Assembly: GCA_963930655.1 (NCBI GenBank)
Contig: OZ005621.1
Location: forward strand, 8,295,001 to 8,359,000
DNA: 64,000 nt
Source of the DNA: Myrica gale
Lineage: Eukaryota > Streptophyta > Magnoliopsida > Fagales > Myricaceae
Reading direction: 5' to 3'
Shown here: positions 12,684 to 24,681 of the stretch, one piece after another
How the letters are laid out: every line of letters starts with the position of its first letter
How positions within the stretch are numbered: position 1 is the stretch's first letter
Translations under genes and position numbers: made by a program
The notes under the pieces: generated by a model
What the model saw: only the letters and a program-made list of their open reading frames with translations
Told to the model about the DNA's origin: nothing
Database searches by the model: none

Positions 12684-13624
12684 CTAAGCTCAACGTAATT
12701 AAATAAAACTCTTCTGAAATTTCTCCACTCTCTCTCTGCCGCGTGACTCCTCCCGCAACCCAGTCCCTTACGGAGGAGGGGGGAGCTCCGGCTCCTTCAT
12801 CCTCCTCCTCCTTTTTCCTTCTCTCCTTCCCCTCTCCCTCTTCCCTCTCCCTTCTCCGGCTCTGGTCGGTTCGGGTGGGTTTGGTTTGGGCGGTTTTTTG
12901 GTTTTTTTTGGCAGGTGGTTATCTAGAGTTTTTCGGTGGTCTCCGTCGTCTTTGGGAGTGCAGGCGCCGGCTGGGTGGACTCAGCACGAAGAGAGCTTCG
13001 TCGGCCTTCTTCACCGTTCCTCAACCGGTGGCGCGTCGAGATCCACGCGCTGCGCGTGGATTAGCCGCGCCGACCGCCTTAGTCGCGTGTGGCAGCCCCT
13101 CCGCCCCCGGTTCCAGCTCTTCTCCTCCGGCATGGATAGTGTGGCCCTTGCGCTCCATTTTCCACTTCGGCTCCCCTCTGCCGTCGCCGCCGGTTTCAGT
13201 CCAACCAGTAATAAACTCGTTTGGGTCTGCCCCTTTGTTTAGGGCTAGTCTTATGTCTTGTTGTCGCCTGCTTGGGTTTGCCCCTCTATTTAGGGCTTAT
13301 TGTCTGTCTTGTTCCGTGGTTTTCTGTCCGCCCCTTCCATGGGCTTATTTGAGTCCTTGTGACTCTTTTCCGACCCTTTATTGGGTCTCGCTATGCGTCG
13401 CTTGTGGCGCTTTCCCAGCTTGTCCAGGTCTTAGTAGCTTTGCCTACTATGTCCGGTCATCACTCCGTCTGTCCTGCATGGAGTTCATAGTGGTTCCTCT
13501 GATCCATTGGAGGGACTTGCTGGTTGTGTCTGTGTCTATCTGTCCTGTGATTGTGTCTGTGTTAGTCATTTTGTTGTGTTCGTTTTTTACTTTTAATCTA
13601 TTGGTTGTTTTTCGAGAAAAAAAA
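12684..13624 (+). mobile_element. 941-bp poly(A) retroposon with 17-bp target duplications
   Basis: ATATAGAACTTCTGAAT occurs at 12667-12683 and again, identically, at 13625-13641. The second copy directly follows an A run (13617-13624), which is the signature of LINE-mediated insertion of a polyadenylated RNA. The insert is GC- and pyrimidine-rich at its 5' end (TCC and CTT runs), then T/G-rich. A 295-codon frame (12743-13630) covers it but is Ser/Pro/Leu-rich, has no domain I recognise and reads into the A run, so I do not treat it as a gene. There is no tRNA-like A/B box and no RT. It could be an internally deleted LINE, a retroposed non-coding RNA or a large SINE-like element. It sits 134 bp upstream of the beta-galactosidase ATG, in that gene's promoter. 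Confidence 0.8.
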
Positions 13625-13641
13625 ATATAGAACTTCTGAAT

Positions 13642-14372
13642 GAGACATTTACCGTGGCTTTGAACATAGTGAACCGGTGGTTTTTTTACAATCTACCGGT
13701 TTGATTATATCCTAACTAGCATTTGCTATCAGTGCTTGAAGTTCAATTGTTATTGACTTCTTAAACTTCTTTTTTTCTGCAATCTCTTAATTGGTAATAT
13801 CAAAATATTTATTTACAAAAAAACAATATCAAATATTTAGATTTTGTTAAATAATCTTTTCTTTCATCCATTGTACCTTTTTAAAAGTACTAGTTTGAAC
13901 TCATTAGGTTGTATTTGCGTAAAGCATTTAACCGTTGAAATATATGTTTGTTCTTTAGAATTTGTACGTCGGAATGATAATATTATATAATTTTTTGTCG
14001 AATTACATAGTAAAATTAGAAAAGAGATAGACACAATGGTAAATTATATACCATTTAATACTGTGCATATAAAATTTTATCATCTTTTCCAAATTACATC
14101 ACGTAATTCGTGCAAGAATCACATGTAGAGTTATTTCAACTAATTTGAGAATTGATTAATTAAAATTTGTCATATCATTCTGAGTATGGTAACTTAGTTA
14201 TGGTAAATATATTAAATATTAGTTTTTCTGATAAATATAATTAATATAGATGATAGATAATGGATTGGGAAAAGTGCTAATGCGGTAAGTTCCTACTATC
14301 TAATTTAAAATTAATAATTTGGATTTAAAAGGCTTCTTATATCTTCCACGGACTTCGGTGCCCCATACCCCC
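13642..14372. other. AT-rich spacer upstream of the TDM1-like gene
   Basis: Very AT-rich sequence without a convincing frame. Its right end (from about 14330) becomes pyrimidine-rich and probably grades into the promoter of the gene starting at 14831. Confidence 0.5.
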
Positions 14373-14395
14373 AACGGCTAGTAATTATAAAACGG
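14373..14395 (+). promoter_or_regulatory. Two MSA-like cores (AACGG) near a TATA-like box
   Basis: AACGG lies at 14373-14377 and 14391-14395, with ATTATAAA just before the second. AACGG is the core of the mitosis-specific activator element bound by plant MYB3R factors. An E2F-like TTTTCCCG occurs near 14635. These words sit about 450 bp before the start codon of a gene whose Arabidopsis relative acts in meiotic cell-cycle exit. The motif is short and common, so the regulatory role is inferred. Confidence 0.3.
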
Positions 14396-14830
14396 CAAGT
14401 CTTTTCAAGTTCTCCCTTCCACTTTTCCTTCGCCTTTCTACGTTTTCCTTCACTTTCTCTCATCACCCAGCTTTTTTTCTCTAAAAAAATTTGCTCATTC
14501 TCTCATGCTTTCCTATACATAAACCGTCCTAAATAGAAAGTTTACGGCAAGAAGACGAAAGTGGTATTCTTTACCACATGAAAAAGCAGACTCTTTGGCA
14601 GTCTCTCACTCATTCAAGAAACGGCTCCAAAGATTTTCCCGAGAAAGTCTCATCCGTCCTCTCCATTTTGTCCTCTCTCTTCTCCAACGTTCGATAAGTT
14701 ATCCTCAAGAGAAAACTAAAGAGATTCTCCCAACAAAAGGGAATATACCTTTTGGAAACCCAAAGAAAAAGGTGTGAAAGTTTTTTCCAGTAAAAGTGAC
14801 AGACTGACAGCCGGGTTGTATTCGGAGAAC

Positions 14831-17800
14831 ATGGAAATGTGGAACAACGACAAGATTTCACCAGCGAAGGGGTTCTCGACGCCGCCCCCATCACGGAATC
14901 CTAGGCCGAGGATGCCAATGTCAGAGAGGAAGAGATCGTCGCCTGCAAATAATGGTGACCTCTACCACGTTATATATAAAGTGCCTGCTGGTGATTCTCC
15001 CTATGTCAGGGCCAAACATGTCCAGGTGTGGGATTCTTGGTGCTTTGGCATGGTTTAGACTAATGCTTGTTTATCTGGGTCTTCTTGCGTTTGTTATGAA
15101 TGCACGTTCATGTTGAGTTGGTTCTTGTTTATAAAGAAACTTCATTTCGAGTTATTTAATTTTGTCTCTTGCTTTGGGAATTTCTGGTTCTTAAGTAAAG
15201 TTCTAACTGCTGCAGCGTAATCTGCGTGCTGCCGGGTGGTTTTAGCTGGCCTCTGTTTGATTTTGCTTAAAACTATGTGGTATTTCTTTTTCTGTTGTAT
15301 AGGTTTGGATTAAATTTTCACGTGAATGTTCATTTGGGTTTTTTCACAGACTAGTCATTTCTTTCTTTACTTCTGCTCGGAAATTCTTGGTACTTGACGC
15401 TTATTATCTGCATGCTTTTCGATGCATGAGTAGTTATTTTTGTTTTCTGTATTTGCCTTTTATTGTTCAAACCGATTCCACTTGTCCATAAAGAAACTTC
15501 ATGTTGGATCTTGTAACGGGCATTGAAATAGGCGAGAAAGGAAAATTTGATGAAAAAACAGTGACGACTACTGTTAGTACGAGATCATCTGAAATTTGTA
15601 TCAAAGTTCACAAATTTCAGGTTTACCATCTAGTGTTTTAATTTCTTTCTTTTCTGTTATTGTTTGGTTTCATTGTATATTTGTTTGCTAAACTACAGTT
15701 GATAGACAAGGATCCAAGCAGGGCAATTTCCTTATTCTGGGCTGCCATAAACGCTGGGGACAGGGTTGATAGTGCCTTGAAAGACATGTCAATTGTGATG
15801 AAACAACTGGATCGGTCAGATGAGGCTATTGAGGCTATCAAATCTTTCCGTCATCTCTGTCCCTACGATTCACAGGAATCTCTCGACAATGTTTTAGTTG
15901 AACTCTACAAGGTAAAAGAAACAATCCCACTTAAGTTGTTACCTATATTCACTTTCCCACTCTGTATTTTTCTGTTTTAGCTAGCTAGTTTTGAATCAAC
16001 GAGCTAGTTTTCAAGAAGGTTTCTTCAGGCACGCATCTGTAGTTTGAGATGAGGGGTGCAATCGCAAGAGTTGACTCTACAAGGAAAGACTCTCTCTATG
16101 ATCTACCAAGCCCCACACCCGAAAGAGCTACCTTGGTTGGGGATCTTCTCAAAACCCTACTGCTTGACTAAGAGAGCAGAGCTCTTTCTCATCCTTAGTC
16201 TCAATTTCATCACCTCAGAAAAATCACCTATCTTAAAATGTGTCCGTGAATAAAAGGGTCAGGTATGACTTAGGGGGCAGAAACAAGCCTATGCCTAACA
16301 TCATGGCTCTTCTTTCCTACCTTCTTTTTGCTGATGACCTAGTTTTCTTTGGCAAAGCAAAACCCTTCAGTTGTTGTGCCATTAGTCATGTTCATGAGAG
16401 TTGTCCGTGAACAGCATTTCAACCATGATAAGTCTAAGGTCCTGTACTCTTCAGATGTTTTCTAGGGGTCTAAGACCTCCTACCTTAGCAAATACCTCGT
16501 TCCCTTTAGAACATGCTGGTCGTGATTATGAGGTAATACTAATGCTTCTTACAGTATAACAGTACTGATTTGCACCTTCTTTAGTTTATTCCTCCAGTAA
16601 TGTCTTGCTAAAAAATTATCCCAAAATAATTGTAAAGATGATGAAAGACAAAGAAATGGTTAGCTGAAGTAAAGTAAATTTGTTTATAAAGTAGGTGATG
16701 GGAATTAATGGATGCATAACAAACTCTGTAAGTAGTAGCCTTTTAGCCAAATTTTACAACGGACAGAGGCCAGGAAAGCTTATCCTTGCAAATGCTTTGT
16801 TCTCCATGAGGGCACCTAGCAGTTTTTATGGGAAGAAAATGATATGACCATGATGTATGTAGCATTTTGAACCATTTTATTATGTCTCAAGTTGTTAAAC
16901 ACCTTCCATATCTGAGATGAGGGTAAAGTTACATCAAAGGTACTAAATATATTATCCAATGATGCCTTTTTAAGAGGTTTCATCGGATAGGTTGGGCTTT
17001 TATCTTTCTACCCCCAAGAGCTGTGGTAAGAATCAAAAGTTGGTATTCTAGGACTAAAAGTATATTTGTATAAGATACGTGCCTCTCACTTCCCCTCTTT
17101 GCTGATGTATTTTAGTTACAGATTTTAGTATGAACACAAATCAACTAGTTGCGATTAGACTGCTAAACTTATGCATTGGTTCTTTTGATGATACAATCTA
17201 CATATTGTGTATGCATTTTCTTATATTCTACAGAGATCTGGAAGGATTGAAGAAGAGATTCAAATGCTTCAGCTCAAACTGAAGCGCATTGAAGAAGGTA
17301 TGGCTTTTGGTGGAAGAAGGACAAAGACAGCTAGATATCAAGGCAAGAAAGTTCAGATAACTGTCGAAGAGGAAATATCAAGGTGGATATTGCTTCTATT
17401 CTTTTCCTCTGCGTCCTTGTGCATTGTTTTCTAACAAACTTGCATGACTTTGATATTCTACAAATGCAGGATACTAGGGAACTTGGCCTGGGCTTACCTG
17501 CAGCAAAGTAATTATAAAGCTTGTGAAGAACATTACAGGTTGGTTTTTTCATGCTATGAATTATGTCCCAACATGTGTATTATATGTTTTTCTGAAAAAA
17601 AAAATGGTCATTTTATTTCGATGGAATATATCCAGGAAAGCCCTATCTCTGGAGCCAGATAGGAATAAGCAGTGCAATCTAGCCATCTGCTTAATGCATA
17701 TGAATAGGATTGCAGAAGCGAAATCTCTTCTTCAGGCAGTAAGATCCTCATCTGGAAACAGAGAGATGGATGAGTCTTACGCCAAGTCCTATGAACGTGC

Positions 17801-19250
17801 TTTTCAAATGTTGACTGATGCAGAGTCACAGTCGTTACTAAACCTAATTGAACAAAATGGAAGCAACCAGAATGAAGTACAAAGATCTTCCACATCACTC
17901 GTCAACAGAAACCCAAAAGAAATTGGTAGCTTTGCTAGTGGAGGCCAGCACTATGGTTCTGCATTCATGGCCAGAAGATGGGCTGATGGACAGGATGATG
18001 AAACAGTCGCATTAAATGAACACAGTAGAGGTTCATATCATCAAAACCAAGTTGAGAGGAAGGACAGTTTCTCTTGGTGTGACTATGGGACTCCACAAGG
18101 CATTTCATTTGAACCCAGAGGTAGTTTACAGTCCTCTCCTCAAACCATATCTGTTCACAAGTGGAAGAAAGGTCCTCACATGGAAAAGTGGAGAGAAAGG
18201 ATGTCTGGTTTTTCAACCAGAATGAACGAAAATTGTGTTGGTTCAACTGGCACAGAAGCAACCCCTACTTTAAAAAATATATATTCTTCCCCTACAACTG
18301 CCGGAAGGAATTCCTATGCTTTATATACCCAACCAAGAAGGTCTTCCTGGGGAATTAAGAATGAATATCAGAGAAGGAAAAAATTGGGAGATGATGCAGT
18401 TCGTAGTTCAAGTCGCAAACTTCTATTTGAGCCACCTAGAGCCACTGAAAATTTGCAAGCAGAGTCAATTCCAGATGTTAAGGGAGACTTACTAGCTTCC
18501 CCTTCCCCTTCCTCTGATACTGGAGACTGGAGGAAATCATCCAGAGATCTGTCTACAGTGAGAGATGCATCAGTGATAAACCCTGTTTCACAGTCCACAT
18601 TGAGTGTTGACAGGAAGAGTATAGATGGTTATGCCCGAATGAAGTCTGCAATTAGTCTCAAGGAGCTTGTAGAACCATCAACGGTTGCTGATAATGACAG
18701 GACTCTAGAATCTGCTATTGATCGCGAATGGGATGAGAGATCTGGAACTACTCTTCCAGGCACTGTGAAACGAATGAATTCGCATGAAGAATCTTTCAGA
18801 AATAACATCTCTGGTGTATCAGATGCTCTCCATCAAACAAGCACAGAAATTCCACCTTCAGCAAATGACAATCATAAGAAAAGTTGGGCAGATATGGTTG
18901 AGGAAGAAGAACGAGAGTTATTAAGTGGAAGCACTTTAGCAGAGTATTATGATGGCTGGAATGATGAAAATCTTAGTTCCAACATAATATCTCAAACTCC
19001 GAACCCACAGAACCAGATTAAAAATTTAAGCTACAAGTTTGAATCATTTGATCTTAAAGACAGATATGGTACTTCTGGGGCTGGCTTTTCATCAAGAAAT
19101 CTGGCAGTGCAGCGTTCTTTGTCTTTCGATCAGCACGATAAGCCAGAATCAAGAGATTACTTCTATTCATCACCTTTGTCAAAGAAGTGTTTCAGCTTTG
19201 AAGGCTGCAACTCTGTGAACGCGCAGGGACGGGGGTTCTGTTGTGTCTGA
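14831..19250 (+). CDS. TPR protein, TDM1/MS5 (POLLENLESS3)-like
   Basis: Five exons join in frame: 14831-15025, 15699-15911, 17234-17382, 17470-17538, 17636-19250, all with GT/AG borders, giving 2241 bases and 746 residues. The start MEMWNND is the first ATG of the frame. Residues 50-65 (YKVPAGDSPYVRAKHV) and the TPR array in exons 2-5 (AISLFWAAINAGDRVDSALK, LGNLAWAYLQQSNYKACEEH, ALSLEPDRNKQCNLAICLMH) are characteristic of the MS5/TDM1/SDI group. The tail, about 500 residues, is Ser-rich, with KKSWADMVEEEERELL and SKKCFSFEGCNS near the end. Arabidopsis TDM1 is an APC/C-associated TPR protein needed to leave meiosis after the second division; others in the group act in sulfur response. STPPP at residues 16-20 resembles the TDM1 N-terminal CDK site. 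The tail is longer than in TDM1, so this may be one of the longer POLLENLESS3-like paralogues. No lesion seen. Confidence 0.88.
16200..16530 (+). mobile_element. LINE reverse-transcriptase fragment in an intron
   Basis: Within intron 2 of the TDM1-like gene, LLFADDLVFFGKA is readable from 16321, followed out of frame near 16415 by FNHDKSKVLYSSDV. That is the catalytic FADD box and the downstream NxSKS-like block of a plant LINE reverse transcriptase, in the correct order. Stops and frameshifts interrupt it. Boundaries are approximate and no target duplication was found. Confidence 0.65.
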
Positions 19251-19758
19251 GGAGAACAAAACACTTATGAGGAGGAATAGGTTACAAGTTTTCCGAGAAA
19301 TTACTCTTCACCCAGAAAGTCCAGGAAGCTTGCACAAGAACCAGTTTTAGACTGAATAGATGTCCATTGTCCATATAACCAGTTTTTGACAGTAACCAGT
19401 TTTAGAATTGTGGGTGTCACTGATTCGATCTCTTTGCTGTTTCTCTCCTGCTCATTGTGTCATTGACCTAAGCTTTGTACATCTGCTATACGTATATCTG
19501 TTTACTGTCAAATTTTTCTAATTGAAGTACACAGCCCTGTACGTAGAAAAAAAGAAGAAGAAGTACACAGCCCTGTTTGATACATTGCTTTCGTTCTGTT
19601 TTTTTCTCTTACCGCGCCAATATTGCATCAAGCATCAATGCCACAGATATTCATTTGCCAAAGCATAATTGCCCCGGAAATGTCTAGTATTTCATCTTCA
19701 TCATCATCAGATCTGTTGTTGCAACTCCTGAATAATTAGTTTAGATTTCTGACCTTTG
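19251..19758 (+). other. 3' UTR / spacer after the TDM1-like gene
   Basis: Downstream of the stop at 19250, probably the 3' UTR and then spacer. It contains a small A-rich insert between 17-bp direct repeats and ends with the 5-bp target duplication CTTTG (19754-19758) of the copia element. Confidence 0.5.
19524..19576. repeat. 17-bp direct repeat around a 19-nt A-rich insert
   Basis: GAAGTACACAGCCCTGT is present at 19524-19540 and 19560-19576. The 19 nt between begin ACGTAG and are otherwise A/G. The arrangement looks like the target duplication and A tail of an aborted LINE-type insertion; a simple duplication with slippage is the alternative. Confidence 0.7.
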
Positions 19759-19997
19759 TGTTAACAGAGATATATGGAGATATGGTGCGAGATTTTAGAC
19801 GATTTATTTTTAGAGATTTATTCTCAATTATTTCCTTCCTTATAGGTTGATTGTACATATGGAATATCGTAGTATATTTCTTTGTATAGTTATTTCCTTT
19901 TCTTGTAACGTGATTCTCTTTCTAGCAATCCTTGTATACATTTTTCTATAAATAGAGAAGTTCCTACGGGAAAGGAGTATTCAGACCAAATTTGTCA
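19759..19997 (+). repeat. Copia 5' LTR
   Basis: Begins TGTTAACAGAGATATATG and ends AATTTGTCA. A TATAAATAG box near 19950 is a likely core promoter of the element. It matches the 3' LTR over the full 239 bp apart from about ten substitutions. Confidence 0.96.
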
Positions 19998-20010
19998 CGG
20001 TATCAGAGCC
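19998..20010 (+). other. Primer-binding site (initiator Met tRNA)
   Basis: CGGTATCAGAGCC directly follows the 5' LTR. It matches the usual TGGTATCAGAGC complement of the tRNA-iMet 3' end except for its first base. Confidence 0.85.
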
Positions 20011-20735
20011 TATTCTGAATTTTTTTTCTCTGTTGGTCTTGTGTTCGCAATTTTCGACGACACTTGTAGAAAGGGTTTTTGGTGTGTGAGGTTACAGAGC
20101 AACTCATCGTGTCTGTCGGGTGTGTCTTGGGAGTTCTTCTGTCGTTTTTTGTTGGTGTAGGAGTTTCTAGGTGCCATCTCTCTTTCGGTGGTTGTTGGCA
20201 GAAACTTGGGCTCCTTCTCCTTGGTTTTTGTTGCTTCGGTGGCTGTCGGCAGTGGCTTGGATCTCTTCTCGGTGGGTTGCGGTGCTTCTGGGTGGTTGTC
20301 GTGGGTTATCGGGCATTTCGGTGGTGGCTGTAGAGGTTGTCGGCAGCTTCTGTGATTGTTGTAGGGATCATACGTGCTTTTTTAGGTGGCTGAGAATTTC
20401 AACGTGACTGGTCTTCCTGTTTCGGTGTCGGGGAAGACGAGTCCTTCGTGGGCTATTTGGAGTGTTGTTGGCTTTGTTTCGTTTTCTTTGGGTGTTGGCG
20501 TGTACGGCAGGATTTGGAGTGGGCTGTCTTATTTGTCCTGTTCGACTCAATTTTTACATTTGTCCTCCAGTGGGCTTTCGGCATCTGTTTGCTGGCTATG
20601 TGAGTTCACCTATATTTTATTTCACGCTTTTAGTGGGTTGCCGATCTGCGTTGTCTTTTACGTTGTTGTGGCCTTTGAGTTTTAGAATTATTTTTTGCTT
20701 GGAATCTCTTTTGCCTACTCCGTTGCCGCTTTACC

Positions 20736-21735
20736 ATGTCTGGCGAAAATATTATTGTGCGTTTTACTTGCAAAAATTATTTCACTTGGGAATTTCAGTT
20801 TAAGATGTTTTTGAAGGGAAAGGAATTGTGGGGTCATATTGATGATTCCGCAAAGGTTCCCACTGAGGCCAAGGAGCTGGCTCAATGGGAGACCCGGGAT
20901 GCTAAAGTTGTTTCTTGGTTGTTGGGCTCCCTTGAGCCTCATCTAATCACCAATCTTCGTTGTTTTACGACTGCCAAGGGGATGTGGGACTATCTTCGGC
21001 GCATTTATCATTAAGACAATAGTGCCCGAAAGTTTCAATTAGAGTTGGAACTTGCGAATTACTGTCAAGGTAATTTGCCTATTGCACAATTTTACTCTGG
21101 TTTTCTTAATCTCTGGAGCGAGTACTCTGGCATTGTTCATGCTAAAGTTCCATCGACGGCACTTGCGGCTCTTCAAGCGGTTCATGCTGAGTCAACGAAT
21201 TTCTAATGAAGCTTCGTCCTGAATTTGAGACTGTACGAGCCGGTTTATTGAATCGTGATCCAGTTCCTTCTTTGGATGTCTGTTTGGGCGATTTATTACG
21301 TGAAGAACAGCGGTTAGCCTCACAGCTGAATATGACTTCTGAGACCATTCCTTCTACGACTGTCAATGTCGCTTATGCTGCACATGGAAAAGAGAAGGAT
21401 CACCGGATGTGTTTCAGCTGCAAGGGGTATGGGCACATTGCCCATAATTGTCCTAAGAAAGTTTGTAACTATTGTAAGAAGGCGGGCCATTTTATTAAAG
21501 ATTGTCGGGTGCGACCCCAGAATCGACAGTCTCAAGCTTTTCAAGCTGATGTTCAGTCTTCTTCCTCTGCCACCCTTGCCCCTGTAGACATTGTTTCCTC
21601 TGTTCTCACACTAGCCATGGTACAACAGATGATTCTCTCTGCTTTCACTGCTTTAGGTTTGCAAGGTACAGGTCCTAACCCTACTTCCTCTTGGATTGTT
21701 GATTCGGGTGCCTCAAATCATATGACTGGTAGTGT
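20736..21735 (+). pseudogene. Copia gag and protease (broken)
   Basis: Gag starts MSGENIIVRF at 20736 and reads as a UBN2-type domain (FTWEFQFKMFLKGKELWGHI, WDYLRRIYH). A TAA interrupts it at 21012-21014, and there is a frameshift near 21203. Two CCHC zinc knuckles follow, CFSCKGYGHIAHNC and CNYCKKAGHFIKDC (about 21410-21510), which would bind the element RNA. The aspartic-protease active site WIVDSGASNHMTG is at about 21691-21730 and looks intact. The frame is lost again near 21740-21800. Confidence 0.9.
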
Positions 21736-21746
21736 GACAGGTCTCC

Positions 21747-24674
21747 ATGGTGTTCGTAAGTATGGCGGTGGGAAGGACTCTTCCTATCACTGCTGTTGGT
21801 AACTTGGGCCCATCGTTTCACAACGTTTTCGTCTCTCCCAACTTATCTACCAGTTTGATTTATGTTGGTCAATTGGTTGATAATAATTGTGATGTTCATT
21901 TTTCTCGTGGTGGGTGTCTTGTGCAGGATCAGGTGTCGGGGACGGTGATCGCGAAGGGGCCTACAGTGGGACATTTATTTCCTCTACAATTTTCTAATCT
22001 TACTGTTGTTTCTCTTGCTTGTACGGCTACGACCAATAGTAGTGAGGTCTGGCATAAGAATTTGGGACATCCCAATTCTGTTGTCTTGAAACATCTTTTG
22101 AAACATGGTTCTTTAGGCAATAAAAATTTGTTTTCTTCTTCTGATGTCTCTTTTGATTGTGCCACTTGTCGTCTTGGGAAAAGTAAAATTTTACCTTTTC
22201 CTACTAATGGTAGTCGTGCTACTTGTTTTGAGCTTATTCATACTAATGTTTGGGGTGTGAGTCATGTTCTTTCTCATGGTCAATATCGGTATTTTGTGAC
22301 TTTTATCGATGACTATAGTCGATTCACCTGGGTATATTTTCTCGGTTCAAAGGCTGAAGTGTTTTTTGTATTCCAAACATTTGTTGCATTTGTTGAGACT
22401 CAATTTGGCTCTTGTATAAAAATGTTACGCTCTGATTCCGGTGGGGAGTATATGTCTCATTTCTTTCAGGCTTATCTCCAGCAGAAATGTATTATTTCAC
22501 AACGTTCATGTCCTTACACTCCACAGCAAAATGGTGTTGCTGAACGTAAGAATCGTCACTTATTAGATGTGGTGCGTACTCTGTTGCTTGACTCTTCTGT
22601 GCCTCCTCAGTTTTGGGTTGAAGCTTTATCTACTACTGTTTATTTGATTAATCGTTTGCCAACAGCTACTCTCTCATTTGACACTCCTTATTTTCGTTTA
22701 TTTGGTGTTTCTCCTGAGTATCATTCTCTTCATACTTTTGGGTGTGTTTGCTTTGTTCATCTTCCACCTATTGATCGTCACAAGCTTGCTGCTCAGTCCG
22801 TCCAGTGTGCCTTTATGGTTATAGTACTACCCAGAAAGGTTTTGTCTGTTATGATGCTCATTCTCGTAAGTTTTGGATATCTAGGAATGTGATTTTCTTT
22901 GAAAATCAATGTTTCTTTCAATCTCATGTTCCTTCTGATTCTTCTCTTGCTTTTCTCCCTGCTTTCGATGATCTGCCTTTGTCTATTGAACGCTTTAAGC
23001 CAGGGTGTCTATCATCGTCGTCTTTCACCATCAACGCCCCTTCCTGATACTGCTCCGCCATCTGATCCAGTGGATCCTCTACCTCGACGCTCCACTCGTG
23101 TGTCTTGTGCTCCAGATTGGTATGGTTTTTCTCCTACCTCGTTTATTGCCACTCGATCCTGTTCCTGTTCCTCACTCTTATTCTCAGGCCGCTACTCAAG
23201 CCTGTTGGCAGCAAGCCATGCGTGACGAACTTCAGGCACTTCAAGAAAACCACACTTGGGATATTGTGGCCTGTCCTTCTGGTGTGAAACCTATTGGCTG
23301 TAAATGGGTATATTCCATCAAATTTCGATCTGATGGATCTCTGGACCGATATAAGGCTCGTCTCGTGGCTCTTGGGAATCGTCAGGAGTATGGTATTGAT
23401 TATGATGAGACGTTTGCTCCCGTCGCTAAAATGACTACTGTACGCACTATCTTGGCTCTTGCTGCTTCTCAGGGTTGGTTTCTTCAACAAATGGATGTAA
23501 AGAATGCTTTTCTGCATGGGGATCTCAAGGAAGAAATTTTTATGACTCCGCCGCCCGACATGTTTACTACGACTTCTTCTGAGGTTTGTCGCCTGAAACG
23601 TACCTTGTATGGCTTGAAACAGGCTCTGCGTGCTTGGTTTGACAAGTTTCGCTCTACTCTACTTGATTTTCACTTTGCTCAAAGTCAGTTTGATTCCTCT
23701 CTTTTTCTTCGTAAGACTGCTACGGGGATTGTATTGCTTCTGGTGTATGTTGATGATATTGTTATTACTGGTTCTGATGCGTCCTTGATTCAGCAGCTGC
23801 AGCATCATCTTCACGCTTCTTTTCACATGAAGGATCTTGGCTCCCTTCAATATTTTCTTGGTCTTGAGGTGCAGGTTGATTAGCAAGGTATTTTGTTACA
23901 TCAACACAAATACACGAAGGAAGTGATTTCTCTCGCTGGTCTCCAATCGGGTAACCCTGTTCTCACTCCCTTGGAGATCAATCTTAAGCTTTGTCGCGAC
24001 GAGGGTGACCTTCTCTCTGTATCGGCAACTAGTTGGCAGTTTAAATTATTGGAAAATTTGCTTTTTATCAGCAAGTCAGTCAGTTTATGCAGGCTTCCCG
24101 TCATCTTCACTTCGCCGATGTTCGTCGTATTATCCGTTATCTTAAGGGCACTTCCACTTGGGGGTTGTTCTTTCCTCGAGAATTTTCATTACAATTGATG
24201 GGATATAGTGATGCTGATTAGGCTGGTTGTGCTGACACTCGTCGTTCTGTTACTGGTTGGTTTATGTTTTTAGGCAATGCTCTCATTTCTTGGAAGAGTA
24301 AGAAACAAGATCGTGTTTCCAAATCCTCCACTGAGTCTGAGTATCGTGCTATGTCTTCCGCCTGTTCTGAGATCACATGGCTTCGTGGTTTGTTAGGTGA
24401 ACTTGGCTTCCCTCAGCTTCAGCCCACTCCTCTTCATGCTGACAATACCAGTGCTATACAGATCGCTGTCAATCTTGTTTTTCATGAGCGTACAAAACAC
24501 ATTGAAGTTGACTGTCACTCCATCCGTGAGCCATTTGATAAGCTTGTGATTACTCTTCCTCATATTTCCACTGAATTTCAAACTGCTGATGTGTTCACTA
24601 AAGCTCTGTCTAGCCATCGCCATCAGTTCTTGGTTGACAAATTAATGCTTATTGATCCTCCCGCATCAATTTGA
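21747..24674 (+). pseudogene. Copia pol: integrase, reverse transcriptase, RNase H (broken)
   Basis: Integrase: HHCC zinc region (WHKNLGHPN to CATCRLGKSK) and the DDE core. The first acidic residue, normally HTDVWG, reads HTNVWG (AAT at 22245-22247); RSDSGGEY and NGVAERKNR are kept. Frameshifts lie near 22800-23130. Reverse transcriptase runs from WQQAMRDELQAL (about 23206) through QMDVKNAFLHGDL and the YVDD active site (about 23747) to a TAG at 23881-23883. RNase H has a TAG in place of Trp in DADWAG (24219-24221), then SKSSTESEYRAMS and KHIEVDCHSIRE to the stop at 24674. These enzymes would copy and integrate the element; none can now be made complete from this copy. Confidence 0.92.
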
Positions 24675-24681
24675 GAGGGGA
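24673..24681 (+). other. Polypurine tract
   Basis: GAGAGGGGA lies immediately before the 3' LTR, where plus-strand synthesis of a copia element is primed. Confidence 0.85.

Noticed and set aside
12743-13630. 295-codon open frame
   Set aside because: It lies inside the 941-bp retroposon, is low-complexity Ser/Pro/Leu, has no recognised domain and runs into the poly(A) and the target duplication.
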